Positions 25,239-35,937 of a stretch of DNA of 64,000 bases are shown one piece after another (position 1 is the stretch's first letter; each line of letters begins with the position of its first letter). The notes under the pieces are model-generated. The model was not told the origin of the DNA. It searched no databases and was given only the letters and a program-made list of their open reading frames with translations. A program made the translations under genes and the position numbers. Source of the DNA: Plutella xylostella (Eukaryota > Arthropoda > Insecta > Lepidoptera > Plutellidae); NCBI RefSeq assembly GCF_932276165.1, contig NC_064005.1, positions 4,092,001-4,156,000 of the forward strand. Reading direction: 5' to 3'.

Positions 25239-25789
25239 TTTATCTTAATTTTATAAAACTTTTGGTTTACCACTCTACCACACGTGAAAAGTATACACAG
25301 TACAGTAAAGAAAGGAAACTTTATTGTTGCACCGTTTTTATTGCGTAGTTCATAAGAGTTTAATTAGACTGGTATATCTTCTATTCACTAGTGTAGACGA
25401 GACCGAGACTGTACCTGTAGGGAACGAACCGTTGTCATGTCAATGTCAAGCTCGGAAGAATGACATTCATCCATCGTCTAAAATCCATAGACTATTATTA
25501 TTATCCATATTACTATTATCATCCCTCGATATTAATCCCAAAATTCCTAACAACAAACAAGCATGTGTTTATTTAAGAGTTTTTTCTTTGCCTTCAAATG
25601 GCCTCCAATATTTAAAGACATAATATAAGACAAAGCTGTATGAAATAATGCCCATTGCTTGAAAAAAAACAAATAAAAAAGACTAAAATATTCTCTATGG
25701 TCAAAATTGAATTTTTGGTTTGTGATGTGAAACTTTATCAAAAATATTTTTGTATAATTTGTTTTGGTTTAGTTTAGTAAACAGAAAAA
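25239..25789. promoter_or_regulatory. Bidirectional promoter region, DPH5 / salvador
   Basis: Only 551 bp separate the two start codons, which face away from each other, so the two 5' UTRs and promoters must share this interval. I see no TATA box with a correctly spaced initiator, and no coding exon. Confidence 0.5.
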
Positions 25790-28700
25790 ATGATATCACG
25801 GAAAGGACAAAAGACTACAAATGAAGGAGTGGTTGGAAAATATATTAAGAAAGACACTCCTCCAGATTTACCAAGTAAGCCTTCATTAGATTACGTGTTT
25901 TGATTAAGTTTGCAAGTGTTTACTTGTCACTTTCTTCAAAAACTTATTCTAACTTCCTACTTCCCGTTCGTATCTTACGCCACTCTTATAATATCTACGC
26001 AATACTCACATTTCAGTTTGCGGCAATGCCAATGTTATGAACAAAAATAAACAGTGAGTCATTTTGCATGAATTCCAGTAATTAACGTGTGGACGACGGG
26101 TCACAACCGGCGGCCGCGCAGCCAGCCGTTCGGCGTGCACGACGCCGTCAGCCCCAGCCATGAGAACAAGTTCGGTAAAGCTCAGACCATGAGTGGGCAT
26201 GCTGGGAAGTACACCCCCAGTGAATCTGTTCCCAGCTTAGCACACAGGTAACATACTATTTAATAAATGTATAAAAGATACAGAATAATGCTGGGTGCCT
26301 TATCTTCATTGTGATGATACTATGTTATTGAACCATCTTAATAGTATAAATAGGTAAGTAGTTATTAAATTACAGACAGTATTTAACTGTACCTCAATTT
26401 ATTATTGTCTTCTCTATCATAATCATGATGGTAAATGGTAAGATTTACACATTGTTTATGTGTCATTTCAGGTTTGCAAGTTTATCCACAAACTGTGATG
26501 GCAGCAGCAGTTCCAGCAGCTACAACTCACAATTTCACCTGGAATCTAACTTGGTAAGGACTTGGGACTAACTAATACCTACATCATTAATTGGAAAATT
26601 AACATGACAGGTATAATTTGTTGTCCTGTCCAGGAGTGGATGAATATGGGCTCAAATGGTTTGGTTTATAATTTTACATAAGTATTTTATTAAGGAAATA
26701 TTTTTGAAATAGTTTTATTGATTTCATATTCTTATTCCTACTCTTCATGTTAATAATTTAACTTATGGATTTATGTACTTAATAAAAAGTATCTTAACTT
26801 ATTTATTGCTTTTGCTGTACAAAAGTAGGATACATACTAAATATAAAGTATGTGATAACATTTTAAATTGGCTTGTAAAATAAGCCTCAATATTAGTAAA
26901 ATGTTGTTTCAGGCATCCCAGTCTACTCTGAATGACCTGGATGGCTCGTTCAGCCGGCAGACCAGCCACAGGTTTTACCGCCAGCTGCCTCCGCCGCAGC
27001 AGCAACCAGAGGATCCCATATACCAGAATCAACAGCAGGTATTCAACATTACTTTATTCTTTAGCTTTACCAACTAATGATGCAGCATAATGAATCATTT
27101 GTTGAATGAATTCCAGTTAATATTTCATTTGAACCCTAGACAAACAGCTGGAGGGAAAGCAGTAAGATATATTATATCAAAATAGCAGTGGCAAAATAGT
27201 TATTCTATTAGTAAGGGAAGATGATATGAGATACTTCCCCATCATAATATTGTGAGGTGAATATTCAATAATATCAGTCTATCCAAAAGGGAACCTAATG
27301 GAAATTGTGTTGTATAAACCCTGGCATGACCCATGGCATGAGTTGCATTGATGGTATCCCCCTTATCCGAAGAGGCAGTAGTTTGTAAAATAAGAGGTTC
27401 ATCAGAAATTTTTATTACTTAAAAAAAAATATATTGAATTTGGTATATCTCTACTAACCTGATTGATGTTAATCTCTATGCACATCTATTGTGACCTGTA
27501 GGTGCAGCAACAGCGGCAGGCGGTGTACGGGTCCCGCGAAGCCAGCCTGCGCCAGCTCGGCGCCAGCGCGCGCCTGCTGCCCTCGCCCGCGCCGCACTCC
27601 ATACGGCTGCATCCTGACGGTGAGAAAAGCTGGGAACCAGCTCCATACTCCATGACTGTAAACTCGTAATCGAATTCTGCGCATCCTGCTATTTAATGGT
27701 TCAGAAATATGGACACTGGGAGGATGCTAGGGTCGGATAAATACTAGGATGATAATGATGAACACTCATACTAGCAACCTGTTTACCAAGGTTCTACTAC
27801 AGACTACTACAGAATTAGAACCGATAACAATGTTGCTTAGCAGTAATGTTGCATGTCTTTGACAATGCAAATGGTAGATGCCGAAAAATGAAAAAGCATC
27901 TCTCTTATTGCGGTAAATTCCGGATTTTGTAATACCATCCATCACATTTTGCCACTAATACAATTACCGAATTGTTCCAGCCTTCGCCAGCACGAGCCAG
28001 TCGTCCCCGATCTACTCCAACTACGTGAACTCGTCGGCGCTGCCGTACCACGCTCCGGCGCACGGGAGCACCGTCATCTCCACGCAACAAGGTATGGAAG
28101 ATCCTCATATGAGGCTATCAGCGCAAAAGTGATGTTCCTTTCCAGTTAAAAGTCAATTGTGTCTGCAAAAGATACGCCTATTTTGCTCTGATAGCCTCAT
28201 ATCATCATCATCATTAGCCTATAGCAGTCCACTGCGATCTATAGCTTTCCGCATCTAATCATTACCAGCCACCTATTCGCATGTTGTCACCCCATCTAAC
28301 CGGAGGGCGTCCTACATACACTACGTTTGCCCCCATTTCGCGGTCTCCACTCCAAAACACGTTTACCCCTTCGGTTCTTCGATTGTCATATACATAATAT
28401 GAAATGATTCGTACTCCCACTGTGAGCTATGTGCTTCTAAAACATGTGAGGTTATATTAAAGTGTTCAATTGCTAGCTTATCCTTGTCTGGGATTAGCTA
28501 TAGATTAGAACGCAATAGGCAAAGGGAAGGCGCAAGGCGAATCAGCGAATGACATGCAATAGCAGTAATAGGCACTTTAGCCATTATTTTACTATTTGCT
28601 GACTGAAGTGCTCCAAAAATAAATTACTCAAGGTCATTATGTCTGTTCCTGTGAGTATGTCTATTAGCATAAATACCTACATAATTAATACTCCGTTTTC

Positions 28701-31700
28701 CAGCATCAGAAGAATGCGAGCTGCCCCTGCCCCCAGGCTGGTCGGCGGACCGCACGCTCCGCGGCCGCCGCTACTACATGGACCACAACACGCAGACCAC
28801 GCACTGGACGCACCCGCTCGAGAGCGTGCCCAGCCCGTGGCAGCGGGTGTCCACGCCCAGCCATGGCGTTTATTACTTCAAGTTAGTTTGTCATTGCTTA
28901 GACTCGCAAGCACTCAGAATCAGAACTATTTACATTTATAGTTCTGATTCTGAGTCCAGAAGTCTGGAACTACCAAGCCATGGAGTTTTATTATTCTAGA
29001 CTTCTAGGTGTGTGCCCAGTGCATTGTATGTACTCCAACCAAAATGGCAATACGGCTCGCAAATGTACAGCGAAAAGCGGGTGACTTGCTTGCGAGTCTC
29101 GACTTCGGGAATTACAGTCGTGAGCATATTTTTATGTATGTTTAAAGTTTTCCTCTCGTCTGAAATTGTGACTGCGTGTCTGTTAAAAAAGGAGTAGTAT
29201 CTATGTGACTGATTAACTTTAAAATCGCATGAAAGTAATTGCCAGTCATACAATAGGTATACCTACCTACTATACATAGGCCAGCATATAAACCCACCCG
29301 CTAACCACCCACATTCCACCAACAGTGAGATAACCCACCAGACGACCTACGCGCACCCGTGCCTGGTGGGCGGCTGCTACCTGGTGAGCCCGCTGGCGGG
29401 GGCGCTGGTGCCGCCCTACCTGCTCGACGAGATCCCGCACTGGCTCATTGTTTACTCTAAAGGTAACATATCCATTATTCTATAGGGTTCATTAAATCAA
29501 CTGTTTCTGTAACCATTGTCCGGTGCAAGCCATTGACTCTATTCTGACTGGCTAAACTTTTAACCTTGGTGACCAACCATACGTTTTTACGGACAACTTT
29601 ATGCTTCACACGCGCAGAAGTCTGTGGCTCAGCTCACCGATTCCAGAGCGCCACTAATACGCCACTACACTGACGACATCCCTGACGTCGACATAGGCGA
29701 GATTAGGATAGCCCTTGAGCAGCTTAAAAACAACAAGGCTCCGGGTGAAGACGGAATTACTACAGAGCTTCTGAAAGCTGGAGGTATTGCAATCCTCGAA
29801 CAGCTCCAGAGGCTCTTCAATTCGGTTCTTCACAATGGCATTACACCGGAGGCATGGTCTGAGAGCGTCGTGGTATTGTTCTTTAAGAAGGGTGACAAAA
29901 CCCTTCTGAAGAACTATAGACCGATCTCGCTTTTAAGCCATGTATACAAGCTGTTCTCAAGGGTTATCACGAACCGTCTTGCCCAAAAGTTAGACGAGTT
30001 CCAGCCCCCAGAGCAGGCTGGGTTTCGAAAAGGCTTTAGTACAATAGACCACATCCACACAGTAAGGCAGATTATACAGAAGACCGAAGAGTATAATCAG
30101 CCTCTGTGTCTAGCCTTTGTTGACTATGAAAAAGCCTTCGACTCCATCGAGACCTGGGCAGTTTTGGAATCCTTGCAGAGATGCCAAATCGATTGGCGCT
30201 ATATCGAGGTGTTGAGATGTCTGTACAATGCCGCTACTATGACTGTCCAAGTACAGGACCACAAGACAAGACCTATCCAACTGCAACGTGAACGTGGAGT
30301 GAGACAGGGGGATGTGATATCTCCGAAACTGTTCACCAATGCATTGGAAGATGTCTTTAAGACGTTGGACTGGAAAGGACATGGCATATGTATAAATGGC
30401 GAGTACATGTCACACCCCCGCTTCGCGGACGACATCGTTATTATGGCAGAATCTCTGCAGGAACTCAGCTGGATGATAAGTGGCCTAAATGCTGCTTCCC
30501 GACGTGTTGGCCTCGGTATGAACTTGGACAAGACGAAAGTCATGTACAATGCTTACATCAAACCGGAGCCGGTCGCCGTTGGTGAGGCAACAATCGAAGT
30601 TGTGCAAGAATATGTCTACCTCGGGCAGACTATTCGGCTAGGCAGAAGCAACTGTGACAAGGAGGCTGCAAGGCGCATCCAACTGGGTTGGGCTGCATTC
30701 GGGAAACTTCGTCACATATTCTCCTCGGCCATTCCTCAGAGCCTGAAGACAAAAGTCTTCAACCAGTGCGTCCTGCCAGTGATGACGTATGGTGCAGAGA
30801 CGTGGACACTGACGGTAGGACTGGTCCACCGATTTAAAGTCGCTCAGCGTGCTATGGAGAGAGCTATGCTTGGGGTTTCTCTGATGGATCGTATCAGAAA
30901 TGAGGTTATCCGTCAGAGGACTAAGGTTACCGACATAGCTGTCAAAATATGCAAGCTGAAGTGGCAGTGGGCTGGTCATATCTGCCGAAGAACCGATAAC
31001 CGTTGGGGTAGACGAGTTCTCGAGTGGAGACCACGAACAGGCAAACGCAGCGTGGGACGCCCTCCTGCCCGCTGGGCTGACGACCTTAGGAGGGTGGCGG
31101 GTAGTGGTTGGATGAGGAAGGCCGAGGACCGAGTGTTGTGGCGCTCCTTGGGAGAGGCCTATGTCCAGCAGTGGATGATTATTGGCTGATGATGATGACC
31201 AACCATAGACCAGCTCTAGTTTAAGAAGAATTATACTTGACACGATCAAAGTGCACCGGTACTTCGCCCCATAGCATGAATCGCAAGACGCAGGATATGA
31301 CAAGTGTTAAATTGCGCTGGCTATTGGAGCCGACCTAAGTTGATTGCAATAGGTTAATGATATTTTTATTTACCTGCAGGCAAGTTTATAGTTAACATCA
31401 CTGTATTGAATATGGCTTGGTTCGATCCATAGCATACTTATTCTTTGTAACCCTCATTACCAAATCTTCGTTATAGTTTGCTGTAATGACATAGGTTGTT
31501 ATTTGCCCAACAATGGAACACATATAGTCGTTTGCAATAGAATCCAACAATCATGTAAACAAATATGGCGGACTGACATTGACAGCGTATTGTTTATGCC
31601 CATAGTGATGTCATAGTGTTCTAATTAGATTAAATATATAAGCCATAGACTATAAATAAAACTGAATATATATAAAAAAGTGTTTATTAAAACAAATTTA

Positions 31701-32983
31701 AATCTTCGTCTTCTTCATCATCACTATCAGAAGTGTCGCCGGTGACCGTAATTATAAATGGAACCACTGTGTCATCGCTTGCCGTGTCTAAAATGCCGTA
31801 GAGCTTTTTCATTTCTTCCTCTTCTTTTTTTCGTTTTGGTTAATTATATTAAGCTCTTGAAAATTCTTTTTTATTGTATTCAAATAATATTAAATTAAAA
31901 TAATTTATTAAATTAAAATTAAAAGATAACTTCAGATTACGAACAACACTAACTTTTCAATGACTTATAGAGTTCGATGAGTAAAAAACTAAGATGACAG
32001 CTTGTCAAATACTTCGAAATTTTTACGTTGCAAATGTTTTAACAAATTTAACTTATAAATACAAGTTAAATCGTGTTGAAGATAATGTGAAAACAATGGT
32101 GTGTTCGTTGAAATCAGACTATGTTCATAATTGATCGTCAAATGTATGTGATTACGGAGTAATCGTGACAATTTGGTTTGTTTACATGATTGTTGGATTC
32201 TATTGCAAACGACTTATAAGTCTGTACATTAAAAACAAATGAAAAACCCCTATTTCCCCTGCAGCGGACCAGGAGCTTGACCACAAGCTGCGCTGGAGCA
32301 TGTTCCGGCTGAGCGAGCTGGACTGCTACTCGGCGATGCTCACGCGCCTCTACAAGCAGGAGCTGCAGCTCATCGTCATGAAGTACGAGCAGTACCGGTC
32401 AGTACACTCGAGCATTGTTTATTCATTACTGTAATACATAACTTGCCTATGATACATTTCTTTACGTTATCTGTTGTTGCTGTCCTATGGTACCCCGGTG
32501 GTACAGAGGGCCTTTACAAGCGTGCGCCACGCCGTTCTGTCCTCAGCAACCGCTCTGGCTTCCGTCCAGCTCAGGCCTTGCGCTCGCACCTCGCCGTCCA
32601 CTGTGCGCCGCCATGTGCCATCTTGACGTTATCTACATAGGTCTATTTAGCTTTTTGCCATTAGTTCCATTTCACCTTAACAATTTTCCATGGGAATGTT
32701 AAATATAGTCTGACATTTGTATGGCCTTCTCTTGGCACTTTGTATCAGTACCTATCCATATTTTGGCTGTATGGCTTAACCAACAATAAATGATAAAAAT
32801 GTGTATATCTATGATATATGTGGTATCAAGGTAGGTTATCTCCAATAATCTCTATCAAATGTGTATAGATAATATATCTATTCTGGAAATTTATGCATGT
32901 TTTGTTGTTTCAGATCTGCTCTGGTTCAAGAGATAGAGAGGAGGAGGCGTGGTATACAATACCACCCCCACTCCAACTGTTGA
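25790..32983 (+). CDS. sav: Salvador, WW- and SARAH-domain scaffold of the Hippo pathway
   Basis: Ten exons: 25790-25874, 26079-26247, 26472-26553, 26913-27038, 27502-27619, 27981-28091, 28704-28881, 29326-29462, 32265-32397 and 32914-32983. All are in phase; the product is 402 residues (human SAV1 383). The N-terminus [20 protein letters not shown] resembles SAV1. WW1 is at about 236-270 ([28 protein letters not shown]). A degenerate WW2 at about 272-303 ends in TTYAHPC, with Tyr replacing the second Trp as in SAV1. The C-terminal SARAH helix is at about 337-390 ([34 protein letters not shown]). Sav binds the Hippo kinase through SARAH and bridges it to Warts and Yorkie control at the membrane. 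The middle is Gln/Ser-rich and disordered. Intron 8 carries a LINE insertion; intron 6 holds a MITE and a LINE fragment. Confidence 0.95.
28111..28198. mobile_element. 88-bp MITE with GAGGCTATCAG ends
   Basis: GAGGCTATCAGCGCAAAA at 28111 and TTTTGCTCTGATAGCCTC ending at 28198 are inverted ends with one mismatch. ATAT flanks both sides (28107-28110 and 28199-28202). It begins only 20 bp downstream of the sav exon 6 splice donor. Confidence 0.65.
28199..28390 (-). mobile_element. 3' fragment of an RTE-like LINE
   Basis: Read on the minus strand, this ends in CAGTGGACTGCTATAGGCTA followed by a TGATGATGATGAT tail, the usual 3' terminus of lepidopteran RTE LINEs. The sequence above it (CGAAATGGGGGCAAACG..GGACGCCCTCCGG) is a diverged version of the C-terminal coding part seen intact at 31010-31190. 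The rest is missing. Confidence 0.6.
29582..31196 (+). mobile_element. 5'-truncated RTE-like LINE with open reverse transcriptase frame
   Basis: Flanked by a perfect 12-bp target duplication TGACCAACCATA (29570-29581 and 31196-31207, overlapping the microsatellite tail by one base), in sense orientation in sav intron 8. The reading frame is open from the insertion edge to the stop at 31189. The apparent start at 29624 is GTG, not ATG, and is simply where truncation left the frame. The apurinic endonuclease domain is missing. Reverse transcriptase landmarks: [18 protein letters not shown], motif [21 protein letters not shown], and motif C as FADD at about residue 266. The C-terminus is a Trp-rich RTE tail ([10 protein letters not shown]). 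The 3' end is the TGATGATGA repeat used by RTE elements. The intact frame and clean duplication imply a recent insertion. Confidence 0.9.
31527..32213 (-). mobile_element. 687-bp inverted-repeat element, copy 1 (with a coding-like tail)
   Basis: GTCGTTTGCAATAGAATCC and TTTACATGATTG-type ends are inverted at 31527 and 32213 (about 36 bp of near-perfect inverted repeat). A second copy is at 54861-55676 in the opposite orientation. On the minus strand, about 31690-31830 encodes a short open tail ending in [12 protein letters not shown] and a stop, kept in frame in both copies. On the other side a 60-codon ORF (31989-32171) also matches its counterpart. This copy lacks the MITE present in copy 2. 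It lies in sav intron 8, 51 bp upstream of exon 9. Confidence 0.75.
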
Positions 32984-33214
32984 CCCACAACACTCCGCCT
33001 TACTCAGCTGTGATTTTATAATTTAAGAAAAATCAACTATATTTTATCAACTCATGCCTTCCTATATTGTGCCTTAACTTATAAGAATAAATTAATTCTT
33101 GATAAAGGTGTTTGTTTTTTCAATGATTCATCTTTTGGCTGAATCATATCATATTTGTATATTTTACACTTATTTACAAACTATCATTACATTTAAATAA
33201 ACTGACTAATTTTA

Positions 33215-34136
33215 TTATTCTTTTAACAATTCAGGGTCTCCCAGCTCCTTCTTTTCTTTCATCACCTGTTGTCCATTTACAATTTCATACTCATCAACTT
33301 TCTTCAAACCGGACACTCTGATCACTTTGGCATTTGGTATATTCAGTGTCCTTGACCAGGCCAAACCTGCAAGAAAATAATATTTGATTAAACTATGCTC
33401 ACCAGGGAATCCTATCAATCATAATTGTTATTAGTTACAGTTTTTAATAAATATCCTAACTAATATTATAAATGCGAAAGTAACTGTGTCTGTCTGTCTG
33501 TTACTCTTTCACGCCAAAACTACTGAACGGATTTGAATGAAATTTGGTATACATACGGTCTAGACCCTGGAAAGAACATATGCTACTTTTTATCTCGGAA
33601 TTCCCACGGGAAAACTCTTTAAGGCGAAGAGAAGAGCGCGGGAACAGCTATTCTTCATATAAACAAAAAATGCTCTTTGCAAAATGCTTATTATATTTTG
33701 CATAGTGGACAACTTCCTGAAACTGTAGCCTTCTACTGCAGTAATTAATGTTACTAGTTAGCACCAGTCATACACGATTTGAATTCAAAAAGTATATGTA
33801 ACATTTAATTCAAATATGTAACAAAAATAATGATGAAATGTAATTACGAGATGGACAGATTGGATCTTACCAAAATTAATTTGATAATTAGTGGATAGTT
33901 AAAACTTATTATATTATATTACCTGGGGAAACTTCTTTCTCCTCGTCAGTCTTGAGGCCATAATAATGTGCCCAATCGGCTTTTCCCTTATAAACACTGT
34001 AGCAAACTAAGCCAAAGCAATTCCAAGCTATAAGGCCATAGGCTATACTCAATCTCTGCTTCCAAACAAACGCCTTGTCCTCAGGAATAGGCCTGGTTCT
34101 GCGACGAACAATCTTGTGGAACCACTTGTGAATCAT
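33215..34136 (-). CDS. Small single-pass membrane protein, 121 aa, unassigned
   Basis: Two exons, 33923-34136 and 33215-33366, joined in phase 1 (CCCCAG|GTAATA to TTCTTGCAG). The product is 121 residues. A basic N-terminus (HKWFHKIVRRRTRPIPEDK) precedes one hydrophobic segment at about 31-49 (LSIAYGLIAWNCFGLVCYSVY). A hydrophilic C-terminal half follows with a WSRTLNIPNAKVIRVSGLKK stretch and a Lys/Glu-rich end. The basic stretch followed by a single helix suggests a mitochondrial inner-membrane or ER protein. The pattern 'W..RLS..YG...W...G...YY' recalls human SMIM26, but the match is weak and I do not name it. It is tail-to-tail with sav and head-to-head with the hexapeptide-repeat gene. 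Conserved exon structure makes it a real gene. Confidence 0.75.
33455..33700. repeat. Common lepidopteran interspersed repeat
   Basis: It begins CTAATATTATAAATGCGAAAG, then (TGTC)n, TTTCACGCCAAAACTACTGA, GATTTGAATGAAATTTGGTA, TTTTTATCTCGGAATTCCC and ACGGGAAAAC. This series is a family I recognise as highly abundant in moth and butterfly genomes. The right edge is uncertain. Confidence 0.7.
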
Positions 34137-34566
34137 ATTTTAAATTAATATTTTCTGAAACACAATTTAGGTTATGTTTATGTAATGAGTTTTTCTACGA
34201 TATTAAATTTGGATATAACAATTCTGGTGGATTCTTGGTGAAAGTAAAGCTCTGCTAACTCTTTAATTAGCGGTTTATCAATACCATAAATTGATTTTTA
34301 CTCACCAAAAATAAAGCCTTGTTTTGGTTATGTATTTTGACGTTTCGTTTGTCTGGTCTGGGACTGTGGGTTGACAGTGACAGGTAAACAATAATATTCT
34401 GTGAATTACATGGGTACTAGAAATCTCAGAATAATTTTTGAATCGCAGTTCATGCACGTAAAGGTTCTTTCCCGACGCAACTCGCAAGGGAGATTTGGGA
34501 CTTGGGATTTTATGTAAAAAATAACAAAGATACTAATCTCATTTGCTGAATTAGCTTCTTCTATAT

Positions 34567-34660
34567 CCTCCTCTAGGCCTAAACCCTTCCTTCATTGGAA
34601 GGAGACCCGTGCCCCCCGTGCCCCAGCAGTGGGGACATAATGGGTCGTGATGATATCATC
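34567..34660 (+). repeat. SINE/LINE 3' tail fragment
   Basis: CTAGGCCTAAACCCTTCC, TTCATTGGAAGGAGACCCG and CCCCAGCAGTGGGGACATAA match the last about 75 bp of the complete SINE at 53481-53862. An inverted fragment of the same tail is at about 41970-42040. A 9-bp internal duplication (CCCCCCGTG) distinguishes this copy. Confidence 0.65.
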
Positions 34661-34971
34661 CTTTAACATTCAATCCCTACGGTAGCCAATGGGTTTCAGT
34701 TCTTCGGCAGATATGGCTTAAACACTTTTTAACATGGAGCGCGCTGCCAAAAGCTACTTGTCCTCCGAGTCACAACGACTGAGCACCACTAGCAGGGGCT
34801 GCAAATAAACCTGACCCTCTCTCAGTAGCAATGTCACGAGGTCAGATTTCTGTTCAAGCCACTGTGCCTACTTAGATACCATCATCTCAATGCCCATGGT
34901 GGCCACCGACCCAATGTGCCTACCTATATTAGGTACGTCTACATCTCAATGCCCATCGTGGGTGCAGGGGC

Positions 34972-35180
34972 TAGGGCATGCAATACCGGAACTATTTTCA
35001 ATACCGGTATTGAGTTCCGGTATTGCAACTCAATACCGGGATCCCGGTATAAATACCGGTATTAGATTTCCTTGTAATAAATGGCATATATTGTGATTAA
35101 AGGTCGTATAGGTCAAAATAAAACGAGAAAAAGCAATGAAATTCATTACGAATACCGGTATTGCGGTATTGCATGCCCTA
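34972..35180. mobile_element. 209-bp hAT-type MITE
   Basis: TAGGGCATGCAATACCG at the left and CGGTATTGCATGCCCTA at the right are perfect inverted ends. They are flanked by an exact 8-bp duplication GCAGGGGC (34964-34971 and 35181-35188), the hallmark of hAT elements. The interior is full of ATACCGGTAT palindromes and encodes nothing. Confidence 0.88.
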
Positions 35181-35937
35181 GCAGGGGCTCTTCTTGTCTG
35201 ATTACTACTAGTTAGGTAGGTACCTACGAAGTAAATTATTATTTATGCATATAATATTATCCTTAATAGGTACCTAATCAAATCTACCGTAACCTGCGGC
35301 TCCATATACATAGATAGGTTCTTTCGTGCCTAATTTATCAACTTCGTGCTTCTGCTCGTAAAGTTCAGTCGAAGGTCAGAGTCACCTCGCTCGCGGGCGC
35401 AGCGAGGCGGTGCCAGGTGCCGCCTGCCGCAGGGCTGGTGCACGTACAGACTGCATTACCTACTTACTAGAAGCCTGAAAGTGTTAACTTCACGTTTATT
35501 TATACCTTTCTTGCTTTTCTGTTTAGTTAGAAGAGGAAGTTAAATATTTGATTCTATTTTTAACGACTTTAAAAAAAGGAGGAGGTTCGTCGGGATCTTT
35601 TTTTGCACTACGGGTCAATTTGCCCAATTTCATAAATCTTCCCTTTATGGCCCAAATATCTTATTTTTGTACTACCTACGTTCAAAACGTGTATTGATTA
35701 TCACCGTTAAACATGCTTGTGCAATGTTTATGCCCATCAAATCCCTCTTTTATTTTCCATTCAAAAAGTTCTCATATCTGAACGAGCAGCAATAAACTGT
35801 TCGTGTCAGAAGGCGCCAGGTCGCGAAACCTTGCAGAAGGTCGCATCACAGCTTTGTTTACATCAGTACCATGCGAGCTCCTTGCTGGCCCGCGGTGTTA
35901 GCATCGTAACTGTTCATTTGTTGTTCCAAGTAGACTC

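Larger units (their letters stand above)
34137..35937. other. Intergenic region between two divergent genes
   Basis: It holds the 5' regions of the 121-aa gene and the hexapeptide gene, a 3' SINE/LINE tail (34567-34660), two related copies of ATCTCAATGCCCAT..GTGG at 34885-34905 and 34941-34962, and a hAT-type MITE (34972-35180). The stretch 35360-35450 is GC-rich without a recognisable product. No coding exon found. Confidence 0.5.

Noticed and set aside
26015..26053. Possible extra sav exon (CATTTCAG before TTTGCGGCAATGCC, followed by GTGAGT).
   Set aside because: Including it puts a stop (TAA) right after the next junction, whereas joining exon 1 straight to 26079 keeps the frame and gives a continuous protein.
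29624..29626. GTG as translation start of a 521-codon reverse transcriptase gene.
   Set aside because: The frame is open further left to the target duplication; it is a 5'-truncated LINE, so no true start is present.
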